64,000 nt of DNA. It comes from an uncultured Christensenellaceae bacterium (lineage in GTDB: Bacteria; Bacillota; Clostridia; Christensenellales; Borkfalkiaceae). Numbering within the stretch: the first letter of the stretch is position 1; every line of letters starts with the position of its first letter. This document shows, one piece after another, positions 46,400 to 56,405 of this stretch. The notes below the pieces were generated by a model. The model was not told the origin of the DNA, did not search any database, and saw only the letters and a list, made by a program, of their open reading frames with translations. Made by a program: the position numbers and the translations under genes. The stretch covers positions 6,376 through 70,375 of the forward strand of contig CAJUJO010000004.1 in the NCBI GenBank assembly GCA_910586675.1, written 5' to 3'.

Positions 46400-48172
46400 A
46401 TGCGTCATGCGAAATGTTATACAAAAGGATATCCGCGCCCGCAGTTCGTAAGGGAGGAATTTTGCGACCTCAGCGGCGCGTGGGCGTTTTCCTTCGACGA
46501 TAAAAGGGAGGGGGAGCGGAACAGGTGGTTTTGCGCCTTTCCCGCAGGAAAAACGATAATCGTTCCCTTTGCCTATCAAACGGAAAAAAGCGGCGTGAAC
46601 GAAAGGGAGAATCACGATTGCGTCTGGTACGAACGGGAAGCGGAGTACTCCTGCGAAAGGCTGAAAAACAAGCGTTTGATTCTCCATTTTGAAGGGTGCG
46701 ACTATTTCACGAAGGTGTGGGTAAACGGCAGCTTCGTCGGTTCGCACCGCGGCGGCTATTGCCGTTTCTCCTTCGATATTACGGACGAAGTCCTTTCCGC
46801 GGGCGGCAGGGCGAAAATCACCATCCGCGCCGAGGACACGCTCGAAGCCGTGCAGCCGCGCGGCAAACAGAGCTCGCTGGGGCGCACCGTCGGGTGCTGG
46901 TATACCGATACGACGGGGATATGGAAGCCTGTTTGGACGGAAGTCGTTCCCGAAATCCGTTTGGAATCCGTAAAAATCACGCCGAGTATCAAGGACTATT
47001 ACGTAGAATTCGAGGCGACTTTGAACGAATCTGCGGAAGGGTATTCCCTCCGTGCCGTCGTATCCTTCGAGGGGGAAACCGTTTCCGATACGGTGAGCGC
47101 GTTCACCCGCCGCATTCTGAACGTCAAGACCGATTTGAACGGCGACGGCGATCTGTTCCGCGTGCGCTATTGGACGCCCGACAAACCCAACCTGTACGAC
47201 GTGGAATTTTATCTCACGCGGGGCGGGGAAGTCGTCGATAAAGTCGGCTCTTATTTCGGGCTTGCCGAATGCAGGACGGAGGGCAACTGCCTCATGCTCA
47301 ACTGCAATCCCGTGTATATGAAGATGGTTCTCTTTCAGGGCTATCATAAGGAGAGCGGGCTTACGGCGCAGAGCGAAGAGGATTTCGTCGACGATATTCT
47401 GCTTGTCAAAAAACTCGGCTACAACGGGATCCGCATGCATCAGAAAATCGAGGACGAACGCTTTTATTATTATGCCGACGTGCTCGGAATGGCGGTGTGG
47501 TGCGAAATGCCGTCCGCATACGAATTCAAGAGCGAAACGGTTTGCAAGGTATCCGAAGAATGGGCGGAGGTCGTCCGACAGAATTACAACCACCCGTCCA
47601 TACTCGTTTGGGTGCCGCTCAACGAAAGCTGGGGCGTGCCGAGGATCCTCACCGATCCCGCGCAGCAAGCGCTTTCCCTTTCGCTGTACTATGCAACGAA
47701 GGCGTATGATCCCCGTCGCCCCGTTATATCCAATGACGGCTGGGAACACACCAAGAGCGATATTATAACGCTCCACAATTACGCGCAAGACGCGGATGAA
47801 CTTTATCGTTTCTACGCCGATCTTAACGGCGCTTTGAACGGAAATCATTCCGTAGGATATTCCCAATTGCGCTTGCCCTTTACGGAAGGGTTCTGCTATG
47901 GCGGCGAACCCGTCGTGATTTCCGAATTTGCGGGAATCGGTTTTCGGAGCGACTCGCAGGCGGGCTGGGGATACGGGGATTCCGTTACCGACGCGGAAGC
48001 GTTCTGTGCGCGTCTGAAAAGTCTTGCTTCCGCGCTTCAAAAAATCGACGGGATCTGCGGATTTTGCGTAACGCAGCTGACCGACGTGGAAACGGAAATC
48101 AACGGGCTGTGCGACATCGAAAGAGTTCCCAAAGCGCCGATCGAAACGCTGCGCGGCGCAATCGGGAAATAA
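46400..48172 (+). CDS. Glycoside hydrolase family 2 enzyme, cytoplasmic
   Basis: The 590-residue enzyme has the GH2 layout: jelly-roll (about 25-180, WYEREAEY, GSHRGGYCRFSFDIT), Ig-like domain (about 185-285), TIM barrel (about 290-590). The acid/base is Glu409 in VPLNESWG and the nucleophile Glu509 in VISEFAG. It lacks the C-terminal LacZ domains and is shorter than most beta-galactosidases, closer to the beta-glucuronidase/short beta-galactosidase group. Activity is uncertain among beta-galactosidase, glucuronidase and mannosidase. First gene of operon C with only a weak ribosome-binding site. Confidence 0.9.
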   Translation: MRHAKCYTKGYPRPQFVREEFCDLSGAWAFSFDDKREGERNRWFCAFPAGKTIIVPFAYQTEKSGVNERENHDCVWYEREAEYSCERLKNKRLILHFEGCDYFTKVWVNGSFVGSHRGGYCRFSFDITDEVLSAGGRAKITIRAEDTLEAVQPRGKQSSLGRTVGCWYTDTTGIWKPVWTEVVPEIRLESVKITPSIKDYYVEFEATLNESAEGYSLRAVVSFEGETVSDTVSAFTRRILNVKTDLNGDGDLFRVRYWTPDKPNLYDVEFYLTRGGEVVDKVGSYFGLAECRTEGNCLMLNCNPVYMKMVLFQGYHKESGLTAQSEEDFVDDILLVKKLGYNGIRMHQKIEDERFYYYADVLGMAVWCEMPSAYEFKSETVCKVSEEWAEVVRQNYNHPSILVWVPLNESWGVPRILTDPAQQALSLSLYYATKAYDPRRPVISNDGWEHTKSDIITLHNYAQDADELYRFYADLNGALNGNHSVGYSQLRLPFTEGFCYGGEPVVISEFAGIGFRSDSQAGWGYGDSVTDAEAFCARLKSLASALQKIDGICGFCVTQLTDVETEINGLCDIERVPKAPIETLRGAIGK

Positions 48173-48218
48173 AAACGGCGCGTATCGCGCAAAATAACTT
48201 ATATTTTTAAGATTTTTC

Positions 48219-48257
48219 AAGGGGCGCGCCCCTTGCTGTACGTTCACATGAACGTAC
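48219..48257. promoter_or_regulatory. Two adjacent palindromes between GH2 and binding-protein genes
   Basis: AAGGGGCGCGCCCCTT (48219-48234) is a perfect 16-bp palindrome. GTACGTTCACATGAACGTAC (48238-48257) has 9-bp arms around CA. The second shares TTCACATG with the repeat at 46358. Candidate operators or mRNA-processing structures; no promoter was seen here. Confidence 0.5.
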
Positions 48258-48311
48258 GAAAAATAATTACTTGCTCATGCAGCGCCGACAGCGCGGGAAA
48301 AAGGAGGTACT

Positions 48312-49790
48312 ATGTTTCGGATCTTAACGTGGAAACAGCTCGCGGCATGGTTGACGGCGGTCGTTCTTGTCGTTGCCTGCTTTACAGTGGCGGTTTGCTC
48401 CGTTTCCGCGGGTACCGATTACGGTGACCGCACCGTGCTCACGCTCTGCCATTGGGATAACGGCGGCGCGACGGAAACCAACCTTGTCAAAGAGGTGTGC
48501 GCCGCATTCGAGCAGACGTATAACCGCGAAATCGACGAAAAAAATGCCGCTTTGGAAGAAGGGGAGGAGCCGCTCAAAAAGATAAAGATAAACGTGAGCG
48601 TAATTAGCAGCTACGAAACGCAGTTTAACAGTATTATCGCCTCGCGCAATGTGCCCGACGTGTTCCTCGTGCCCGACGGTAACTTCGGACAGTGGGTGCA
48701 AACGGGCGTTATGCTTGAACTTACCGACTATATCGAAAGAAGCGAGCTTATCGACCTAGAAAAGGTCTGGCCGTCCGCAATCGACCGTTACCGCTATAAC
48801 GGCAGGACGATGGGGTCGGGCTCCGTGTACTGCATGCCCAAGGACGTAACGCCCTACGTCATGTATTACAACAAGGATATGTTCGACGAATACGGCGTGC
48901 CCTATCCCGACGGCGGAACGCCTTGGACACCCGAAGAGGCGCTGGAATATTGGAGCATGTTCGGATACAGCCGCCCCGAATCGATGGGGGGGAGCACCGT
49001 TTACGTTTCTTCCAAGACGGGGGAAACGAAGATACGCGATGGGCACGTATACGGCGTGGCGAAAATTTATCCCGAAAGTTTTATCTGGTCCAACGGCGCC
49101 GACTATCTTTCGCAGGACAGGACGGATGTGCTCATCGACTCGCCCGAATTTATCGAGGTATACGACTATATTCAGACCTCCACGATGGATTACTGCGTAA
49201 CGCCAACTTCCGCCATTCTCTCCACGACGAGCGAAAAGACGCTCTTTCTGAACGGGGAAGCGGCTTGCTATATCGAGGGGCGCTCGGTAACCTCCGATTT
49301 GAGAAAGCAGGCGACGTTCGATTGGGACATCGCGCCCATCCCCGCGTTCGGGGTAGACCCCGACTGCAACGGCTGGTCGGGCTCGGTCGGCTATGCGGTG
49401 TATAAGGAAACGCCCTACCCCGACATTGCCTACCGCCTCGCCGAGTACTTCACTTCGGTGGAGGGTCAGCTTATCATGACGGAATCGGGCTTCTCCATTC
49501 CGCTGTACAACGACGAAGCGGCAATCGCGAAGCTCTACGAATTCGATGCGGGCAAGAAGCCCGCCAACACTGCGGAGTGGCTGCGCGCCGCCGAGCATCA
49601 GCGCGCGGGGCTGTGGCAGTATCTGCCCAGCGTGCGCTGGAAGGATAAGCTCGCCGACGACTCGGGCGTGCTGTTTACCTCCGACCCGAGCACGCGCGCC
49701 ACGGCGGAACAGTTCTTAACGGACGAAAAGGAAGTGATTCTCAACATTATCAAGACGGATTTCCCGCATTTGTTTGCGGACGGAGGCTGA
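48312..49790 (+). CDS. Extracellular sugar-binding protein of ABC importer C
   Basis: The 492-residue protein starts behind AAGGAGG. The body is a family-1 solute-binding protein: VLTLCHWDNGGATETNLVKE, then NVPDVFLVPDGNFGQWVQTG and the C-terminal YRLAEYFTSVEGQ pattern. The N-terminus has one long hydrophobic stretch. VVAC at Cys23 could be a lipobox, but hydrophobic residues continue after it, so a membrane anchor is an alternative. It serves the permeases at 49792 and 50719. Confidence 0.92.
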   Translation: MFRILTWKQLAAWLTAVVLVVACFTVAVCSVSAGTDYGDRTVLTLCHWDNGGATETNLVKEVCAAFEQTYNREIDEKNAALEEGEEPLKKIKINVSVISSYETQFNSIIASRNVPDVFLVPDGNFGQWVQTGVMLELTDYIERSELIDLEKVWPSAIDRYRYNGRTMGSGSVYCMPKDVTPYVMYYNKDMFDEYGVPYPDGGTPWTPEEALEYWSMFGYSRPESMGGSTVYVSSKTGETKIRDGHVYGVAKIYPESFIWSNGADYLSQDRTDVLIDSPEFIEVYDYIQTSTMDYCVTPTSAILSTTSEKTLFLNGEAACYIEGRSVTSDLRKQATFDWDIAPIPAFGVDPDCNGWSGSVGYAVYKETPYPDIAYRLAEYFTSVEGQLIMTESGFSIPLYNDEAAIAKLYEFDAGKKPANTAEWLRAAEHQRAGLWQYLPSVRWKDKLADDSGVLFTSDPSTRATAEQFLTDEKEVILNIIKTDFPHLFADGG

Positions 49791-49791
49791 T

Positions 49792-50706
49792 ATGGAGCAG
49801 ATCAAACCCAAAAAGAAAAAAATCAATCGCAGCCGTCTTTCCGAAATGCTGTGGGGGTACGCCTGTGTCGCACCGCTCACGATCGGGCTTCTGCTCTTCC
49901 TCGCGGCGCCTCTGTGTTACGCGCTTTATCTTTCTCTCACCACGTACGACCTGTTCAACGCGCCCGTGTTTATCGGATTCGGCAATTTTATCCGCGCCTT
50001 CTCCGCGAACGAATCGCAGTTTTGGCCGTCCGTCGGGAACGCGTTCGTCATGAGCATCGGCGTCTTGCTTTCCATGGCGGTTTCGCTCGTCCTTGCAAAC
50101 CTGCTCTGCGGTAAGAATAAGGGTACGAATACCTTCCGCATGATTTTCTTTCTGCCGACCATTTGCTCGGCGGTCGCGGTGGGGATCATGTGGAAGCGCA
50201 TTTACGATTATCAGTACGGCTTTCTCAATTCCTTTTTCGGGCTGTTCGGGCTCGATAAAGTCAATTGGCTGGACGCCGCGCACGCCGTTCCTTCGCTCAT
50301 TTTCCTCAACGTGCTGTTTGGGCTGGGAACCAATATCCTGCTCTATATCGCGACGATTAAAAACGTGCCGCGCTCCTATTATGAGGCGGCGGAACTCGAC
50401 GGCGCGAATGCCGTTCAGAAGTTCTTCTACATCACGCTCCCTTCGGTCTCGCCCGTCTCTTTCTATATTCTTACGACGGGGATCATCGGGTCGCTTCAAG
50501 GCTTTGCCATTTATCAGGTCATGACCAACGGCAGCCCCGCCAATACGATGATGCCCGTCATTCTCATCTACAACTACGCGGGCGGAAACTACGGCGCCTT
50601 TTATGGGTACTCTTCGGCGCTCGCTATTCTGCTGGGGCTCATCATCGCCGTCGTTACGGCAATCAATTTCGGTGTGTCCAAAAAATGGGTCTATTACGAA
50701 TCGTAA
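49792..50706 (+). CDS. Sugar ABC importer permease C1 (MalF/UgpA type)
   Basis: The start is set at ATG 49792, just after the binding-protein stop, with GGAGG inside the end of that gene. The 304-residue protein has six membrane helices, a basic N-terminus (KPKKKKINRSR) and the coupling motif EAAELDGANAVQKFFYITLP near residue 200. Confidence 0.93.
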   Translation: MEQIKPKKKKINRSRLSEMLWGYACVAPLTIGLLLFLAAPLCYALYLSLTTYDLFNAPVFIGFGNFIRAFSANESQFWPSVGNAFVMSIGVLLSMAVSLVLANLLCGKNKGTNTFRMIFFLPTICSAVAVGIMWKRIYDYQYGFLNSFFGLFGLDKVNWLDAAHAVPSLIFLNVLFGLGTNILLYIATIKNVPRSYYEAAELDGANAVQKFFYITLPSVSPVSFYILTTGIIGSLQGFAIYQVMTNGSPANTMMPVILIYNYAGGNYGAFYGYSSALAILLGLIIAVVTAINFGVSKKWVYYES

Positions 50707-50718
50707 AGGAGGGGAGGC

Positions 50719-51558
50719 ATGAAAATCAAACAAAATTTTGCGTTTATCGGCGGAAAGATTTTAACGTATTTCGTGCTCGCGGGCGTTTCCGTTCTCATTC
50801 TTCTTCCGTTCGTGTATCTGATTGCGTGCTCCTTCAAGAACGCGCAAGAAATCAACCTTTCCAATTTCTTCCCCATTGCCTGGACGGGGGAAAACTACAT
50901 TGCGGTATTCCGTGAAACGGTAATGCTGCGCGCCTTTCTGAACACGTTCGTCTATATCATTCCTCCCGTTTTGGCGGGCGTGTTCATGAGCGCGCTTGCG
51001 GCGTACGGATTTGCGCGCCTGCGCTTTCCCGGGAGCAAGATCTTGTTTTCCTGCATGATGGCGACGCTCGTCATTCCAAATATTATCATCATGATACCGT
51101 CCTATGTCATGTTCGCCAATTTCTACAAGTGGGTAGGAACGCCTCTGCCTGTCATGCTCCCCGCCATGTGCGGTTCTACGGTGATGATGTTTTTCTTTCT
51201 TAACTTCCTGCGCACGCTGCCGCGCGACTACGAGGAAGCCGCCATTCTCGACGGAATGAGCCGCGGCGGAATATTCGTAACCATAATATTTCCGCTCATG
51301 AAGCCCGCCGTCATCACGCAGATTCTGCTCTGCTTTATTACTCAGTACAACGACTATTTAACGCCTCTTCTTTATCTCGGGAATAACGAAAGTTTGTTTA
51401 CCGTACAGCTTGCCATCAATCAGATGAATTCGGCGTATGCCGTAGAAACGGAAAAGCTGCTTACGGCTTGCGTCGTCGCCATGCTGCCTACGTGCGTGCT
51501 CTTTCTGCTCTGCCAAAAATATCTCGCCGACGGAATCAGCATTTCCGGCTTGAAGTAA
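50719..51558 (+). CDS. Sugar ABC importer permease C2 (MalG/UgpE type)
   Basis: The 279-residue protein has six membrane helices, the coupling motif EEAAILDGMSRGGIF near residue 173 and the C-terminus LCQKYLADGISISGLK, which is standard for this subunit. It starts behind AGGAGGGGAGG, 12 bases after the first permease. Confidence 0.93.
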   Translation: MKIKQNFAFIGGKILTYFVLAGVSVLILLPFVYLIACSFKNAQEINLSNFFPIAWTGENYIAVFRETVMLRAFLNTFVYIIPPVLAGVFMSALAAYGFARLRFPGSKILFSCMMATLVIPNIIIMIPSYVMFANFYKWVGTPLPVMLPAMCGSTVMMFFFLNFLRTLPRDYEEAAILDGMSRGGIFVTIIFPLMKPAVITQILLCFITQYNDYLTPLLYLGNNESLFTVQLAINQMNSAYAVETEKLLTACVVAMLPTCVLFLLCQKYLADGISISGLK

Positions 51559-51567
51559 GGAGAAAAA

Positions 51568-53991
51568 ATGAGGAAACGGAACATCATGAAAAAAGTAATG
51601 TCTTTGGTGCTCGGCGGATGTATCGCGATTGGCGCGGCGGGGTGCGGCGCTCTCGTGCCGCCTGCGGGGATCGATCCCGTTCCCGATACACCCGATATTC
51701 CCGAACAGCCCGAACGCGTGCGGGAGGAGCGCGACCTTATCTCGCGCATCGCGCCTTCCAACCGCTTAGACGAAGAAAAGCTTCCTTCCGCGGGCAGCCG
51801 CGTCTTTATGCAGGACGGCATTTATGGGTTGAAGGGGGAGGGTTTTTCCCTTCGGCTCGTCAAAACCGCGGACAACACCTTTAAGCTCTCCGTCGTTGCG
51901 GAGGACGGCGCGGTATGTGCGGAAGAAAAACTGCCCGCACAGCTTTATTTCCGCGGCGACGGGCTCGTCTCCGCAGGGTACGGCTCGGTAACGACGGAAA
52001 GCTACGGTTTGAAGGCGACGGCAGTCTTGACTTCGGAAAAGGGATCGGAACTCGTCGTAGACGATTTATATTATTTTCCCGAACAGTCGGGAAGTGCCTT
52101 CAACGTGAGGCGGAGCGTTTCCGTCCGCAAGGCTTCCGCCTCCGATAAGGGATTTGAAAGTCTGTATACCGTGAGCGCGCCTTCGGGCGGCGTGAACGAC
52201 TATTCCTGGTTTGTGCCCAACAACGTATTCGGCGAATTTCCCAAAAACGGCGTTTCCTACGTCGAGAGTAAAATTTTCAGGGAAACGCTTTTAGGTCTTC
52301 CTTACGCCATGTTCCGCGAGAATAAGACGGGGCTCACCTTTTCACTCGGGCGGTATCAACCCGCCGTTACGCCTGCGGATAACAGCTTTGCCTCCGTCGC
52401 GCTGCTCGGCGGAGACGGCGCGGCGATCGAAATCGCCTATCCCGCGCGCGATTCCGCGCGGCGCTATTTCGATATCGAAGAGGGCAAGCAAATCGTGTAC
52501 GATATGACCCTCCGCGCCGAACGGAGCGCGTCCTTCTCCCAGGCCACGGCTTCCGTGTACAACGCGCATTTCGATTTGCAAGATCAGCGCGTCGTCGCGA
52601 CGGACATCGATGAGGTCTATTCCGCCGTGTGCAAGGATTTTAAGACCTTTTTGCTTTCGACCACGGCGAACGGCGTAACTTCCTACGGGCTTCCTTGGCG
52701 CGTTACCATCGAAAACGGAAAAATAGGGCCCAAGTCCTATCAGGCAGGATTCGTCGGTCAGCAGATTCCCGCGGCGTACAACATGCTCCATTACGGCGTG
52801 CGGGAGAACGATACGAAGAGCTTCCGCAACGGCATGCGCGTGCTCGACTTCTGGGTGAACGCGGGTATGATGACGGAAAAGGGCGTGCCCAAAATCTGGT
52901 ACGGGGGAGACGCCAATTATTTCTGGAAGTATCCTACCTTCCTGCGCATGGCGGTGGATGCGATGGAGGGCTTGCTCGACGGTTACCGCCTCGTAACGGC
53001 GCACGGGATCGAGCGGCAAACTTGGAGGGCGGCGATCGTTTCCTTTGCCGATTTCCTCGTCCGTGAACAGAACGCGGACGGCAGTTGGTGGCGCTGTTAC
53101 AACTGGGACGGGAAGATTTTCCGCAACGGCGACAACGGCATTTCCGAACCGGGCGGAAATATCTGTCAGTCCGATTCCAAGCTCAATTCCACCATGCCCG
53201 TGCGCTTCCTCGGGAAGATGTACGAGCTTACAGGGGACGCAAAATATAAGGCTTCGGCGATCAAGGGTGGGGAGTATGTCTACAAGAATATTTATCCTAC
53301 GAACGTCTACACGGGCGGCACGTGCGACAACGCCAACGCCGTAGATAAAGAGGCGGGCGTGTACGCCATGTACTGCTACGACGCGCTCTATATGCTCACG
53401 GGCGAGAGCAAGTGGCTGGAATGCTTAAAACAGGCGGCGGCATTCACCATGTCGGCGGTGATCACGTACAGCTTCGACATCAACGAAAACAGCACGCAGC
53501 TGAAAGCGGCGCTCGCCCTCAAGCACGGCTATACGGACGGACTGAGTTTTATTGTCTGCGGCGGCACGGGCGTGGATAACTACGTGGCGTACATCTATTA
53601 CGAGCTCTTCCGCATCTATATCATGACGGGCGATAAGACGTATTTGCGCCAATCGGAATTCATTCAGCAGAACACCAAGTCCACGATGGACTGGGACGGA
53701 GCGCTCGGATATGCCTACAAGAGCCTTGTTCCCGAAGCGACGACGATCTACTCCTTCGGATTCGCCTCGGCGACGGACGACGATGGCGTGATGGGGGTAT
53801 GGCTGCCGTGGGCTTCGGTCGCCAATGCCGAGCCGATCGCCAAGATGTACGACCATTTCGGCAAGGCGGACGTTAAGGAGTTCGGGGAAACCTCGCTCGA
53901 AGTGCTTCGTTCGCAGCTCAACGCTTACGGAGTGGGCGGCGGTGCGCACAGGAAGTACGTTACGAGCGCGATCAACGGATATATCCGATAA
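51568..53991 (+). CDS. Unrecognised lipoprotein, predicted alpha-toroid glycan enzyme (paralogue 1)
   Basis: 807 residues with a signal peptide ending in AAGC (Cys26) and a Pro/Asp-rich linker. Residues about 65-340 look beta-rich. From about 345 to the end the sequence looks like a helical (alpha/alpha) toroid: FLRMAVDAMEGLLDGYRLVTAHG, EQNADGSWWRCYNWDG, then YVYKNIYP, YAMYCYDALYMLTGESKWLECL and YELFRIYIMTGDKTYL. Such repeats of aromatic-rich helices occur in glycosidases and polysaccharide lyases with six-hairpin barrels. I do not recognise the family. The next gene is a close paralogue. Probable surface enzyme of locus C acting before import. Confidence 0.7.
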   Translation: MRKRNIMKKVMSLVLGGCIAIGAAGCGALVPPAGIDPVPDTPDIPEQPERVREERDLISRIAPSNRLDEEKLPSAGSRVFMQDGIYGLKGEGFSLRLVKTADNTFKLSVVAEDGAVCAEEKLPAQLYFRGDGLVSAGYGSVTTESYGLKATAVLTSEKGSELVVDDLYYFPEQSGSAFNVRRSVSVRKASASDKGFESLYTVSAPSGGVNDYSWFVPNNVFGEFPKNGVSYVESKIFRETLLGLPYAMFRENKTGLTFSLGRYQPAVTPADNSFASVALLGGDGAAIEIAYPARDSARRYFDIEEGKQIVYDMTLRAERSASFSQATASVYNAHFDLQDQRVVATDIDEVYSAVCKDFKTFLLSTTANGVTSYGLPWRVTIENGKIGPKSYQAGFVGQQIPAAYNMLHYGVRENDTKSFRNGMRVLDFWVNAGMMTEKGVPKIWYGGDANYFWKYPTFLRMAVDAMEGLLDGYRLVTAHGIERQTWRAAIVSFADFLVREQNADGSWWRCYNWDGKIFRNGDNGISEPGGNICQSDSKLNSTMPVRFLGKMYELTGDAKYKASAIKGGEYVYKNIYPTNVYTGGTCDNANAVDKEAGVYAMYCYDALYMLTGESKWLECLKQAAAFTMSAVITYSFDINENSTQLKAALALKHGYTDGLSFIVCGGTGVDNYVAYIYYELFRIYIMTGDKTYLRQSEFIQQNTKSTMDWDGALGYAYKSLVPEATTIYSFGFASATDDDGVMGVWLPWASVANAEPIAKMYDHFGKADVKEFGETSLEVLRSQLNAYGVGGGAHRKYVTSAINGYIR

Positions 53992-54007
53992 GCAAGGAGG
54001 GAAAACG

Positions 54008-56386
54008 ATGAAAAAAGCATTGTGCGTTCTTTTATGCGCGGCGCTGTGTTTTTCGGCGGCGGCTTGCGGGAATACGCCCTCGGGCCCGGAAGAGCCCGTA
54101 AAGCCCGATCCCGACACTCCGGGAGGGGAAGTCGATACCTCCTACCGCGTCGGCAGGAATTTCGGCGAAATGCCGCTCCCTTCCGCAACGGTGGACGAAA
54201 GCGCTCTGCCCGCCGCTAAGATGGGGAGCGTGAGTGAAAGTTCCATGACGAGCGGAAGTTATTCGCTGCAATTCGTAAAGAGCGCGGGCGCGTATTCCGT
54301 GCGGTATACGGACGGGAACGGAAAGGTTATGTTCGAAAGCGAAAAGCCCGCGCAGGTATATCTCCGCGCTTCTTCGGAACTTTCGGAAAAGTACGATTCC
54401 GTCGAGAAAAAGGAATACGGCTTCCTCGCGACGGCGCGCCTTACCTCTTCGGCGGGGAGCGAGCTTATCGTCGAGGACAGATACTATCTTCCCGAGGAGG
54501 CGGAGGGCGTGTTCAACGTCGCCAAGCAGGTTACCGTCGTGAAGGCGGGTGCCGGGGAAAGCGGCTTTGAAAGCGTTTACACGGTAAGCTCGCCCGCGGG
54601 CGCTTCCGGCAATTACGATTGGTTTATTCCCAACCACGAATTTGCTTCCGTGAGTTACCGCTCCAACACGTACAGGGAAACCAACCTCGGCGCGCCGTTC
54701 ATCATGATGCGCAACCGTACGTCGGGCGCGACGCTCTCTTTGGGACGCTATCAACCCGTCATCCATTACGAGAACAACAATTACGCCAGTCTATCCATGA
54801 CCAACGCGCAGAACGCGGGGAGTATCTCGGTGGAGTATCCGAGCAAGGATTCGGCGCGCAAGTTCCATCCGCTCGTCGTGGGCAGCACGCATGCCCTGCA
54901 CATGAGCATGCGCGTGGAAAATACGAAAACGCACGGCGAGGCTACGGTGTCCGCCTACAACGCGCACTTCGCGCTCCAGAATCAGCGGATCGTCGCGACG
55001 GACATCGATGAGGTGTATAAGGTCGTCTGCGAAGATTACAAGACGTTTCTTCACACCACCGAACAGACGGACAAGGAAACGGGCAAAAAATACAACTCTT
55101 ACGGACTGCCCTGGCGCATCACCATCGAGGACGGCGAATTCGGTCCGCTTACCTATCAGGCGGGATTTATCGGACAGCAGCTCCCTTCCGCGTACAACAT
55201 GATGCTTTACGGAATCATGAACGACGATTTGACAAGCCTGCAAAACGGCGTAAACGTGTTCGACTTCTGGGTGAGCGGCGCGGAGTTCATGTCGGCGGCG
55301 GGCGTGCCCTATATTTGGTACGATACTTGGGCGGACGGGTTTCGCAGTTATCCCTGCTTCCTGCGTATGGCGGTGGACGCAATGGAAGGACTGCTCGACG
55401 GCTACCGCCTTGTAACGGCGCACGGCATCGACCGTCCCGAATGGCTGAACGCAATCGAACGGTTCGGCGATTTCCTCGTCAACTACCAGAACGCCGACGG
55501 AAGCTATTTCCGTTGCTACAACTATGACGGCGAGCCCTTCAAAAATTGGGACAACGGAATCGAGGAGCCGCAGGGCAATATCTGCCAGTCGGAGAGCAAG
55601 CTCAACACCAATCTGCCCGTGCGCTTTCTCGCCAAGATGTACGAATTTTCGGGCGACGAACGCTATAAGACGGCGGCGCTACAAGCGGGCGAGTTCGTCT
55701 ATGAAAACATTTATCCCACGGGCGTGTATACGGGCGGCACCTGCGACAATCCCAACCGCGTGGATAAGGAGTCGGGCGTGTACGCTATGTACTGTTATGA
55801 CGCGCTCTATACGCTCACAGGCGAGAGTAAGTGGCTGCAATGCCTGAAAGAGGCGACGGCGTTCACCATGTCCACCGTTCAGATTTACAGCTATCCCGTG
55901 CGCGGTTCGGCTCTCAAAGCGGCGTACCCCTGCGAGCACGGCTACAACGACGGCATGAGCTTTATCTGCGTCAATACGCAGGGCGCGGACAATTATATCG
56001 CGTTCATCTATTACGAGCTGTTCCGTATTTACGTTTTGACGGGCGATTCGGCGTATCTCAAACAGGCGGAATTCATTCAGCAGAACACCAAATCCATCAT
56101 GAACTGGGACGGAGCGCTCGGCTACAAATACAAGAGCTTAGTCGCCGAAGCGTCCACCACTTCGGGCTTCACCTTCTCGTCGGCATCGGACGGCGCGTGG
56201 GTAACCTGGAGCTCGGCCGCCAATATCGAGCCGATCGCCAAAATGTATACGGGCTTCGGAAAGGCGGACGTCGCGGAATTTGCGGGCAAGCCTTTGAGCG
56301 AATTGAAAGAAACGCTCAAAAAAATCGGCGCGGGCGGGTACGAACATACCGTGTACGAAAATACCGTCGCCGATCAGATTCGGTAA
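54008..56386 (+). CDS. Unrecognised lipoprotein, predicted alpha-toroid glycan enzyme (paralogue 2)
   Basis: The start is set at ATG 54008 behind AAGGAGG; 792 residues with AAAC lipobox (Cys20). It aligns with the previous product along its whole length: ATDIDEVYK, SYGLPWRITIEDG, AYNMMLYG, CDNPNRVDKESGVYAMYCYD and EFIQQNTKS have near-identical partners there. The tandem pair points to a local duplication followed by divergence, possibly towards different linkages of one glycan. Conserved acidic and Trp/Tyr positions in NADGSYFRCYNYDGEP are candidates for the active site. No function claimed beyond a likely glycan enzyme. Confidence 0.7.
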   Translation: MKKALCVLLCAALCFSAAACGNTPSGPEEPVKPDPDTPGGEVDTSYRVGRNFGEMPLPSATVDESALPAAKMGSVSESSMTSGSYSLQFVKSAGAYSVRYTDGNGKVMFESEKPAQVYLRASSELSEKYDSVEKKEYGFLATARLTSSAGSELIVEDRYYLPEEAEGVFNVAKQVTVVKAGAGESGFESVYTVSSPAGASGNYDWFIPNHEFASVSYRSNTYRETNLGAPFIMMRNRTSGATLSLGRYQPVIHYENNNYASLSMTNAQNAGSISVEYPSKDSARKFHPLVVGSTHALHMSMRVENTKTHGEATVSAYNAHFALQNQRIVATDIDEVYKVVCEDYKTFLHTTEQTDKETGKKYNSYGLPWRITIEDGEFGPLTYQAGFIGQQLPSAYNMMLYGIMNDDLTSLQNGVNVFDFWVSGAEFMSAAGVPYIWYDTWADGFRSYPCFLRMAVDAMEGLLDGYRLVTAHGIDRPEWLNAIERFGDFLVNYQNADGSYFRCYNYDGEPFKNWDNGIEEPQGNICQSESKLNTNLPVRFLAKMYEFSGDERYKTAALQAGEFVYENIYPTGVYTGGTCDNPNRVDKESGVYAMYCYDALYTLTGESKWLQCLKEATAFTMSTVQIYSYPVRGSALKAAYPCEHGYNDGMSFICVNTQGADNYIAFIYYELFRIYVLTGDSAYLKQAEFIQQNTKSIMNWDGALGYKYKSLVAEASTTSGFTFSSASDGAWVTWSSAANIEPIAKMYTGFGKADVAEFAGKPLSELKETLKKIGAGGYEHTVYENTVADQIR

Positions 56387-56405
56387 AGGAGAAAAAGGAG
56401 GAATT

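Noticed and set aside
46328..48247. 639-codon minus-strand frame opposite the GH2 gene
   Set aside because: Antisense to a GH2 enzyme with both catalytic Glu motifs and a consensus promoter.
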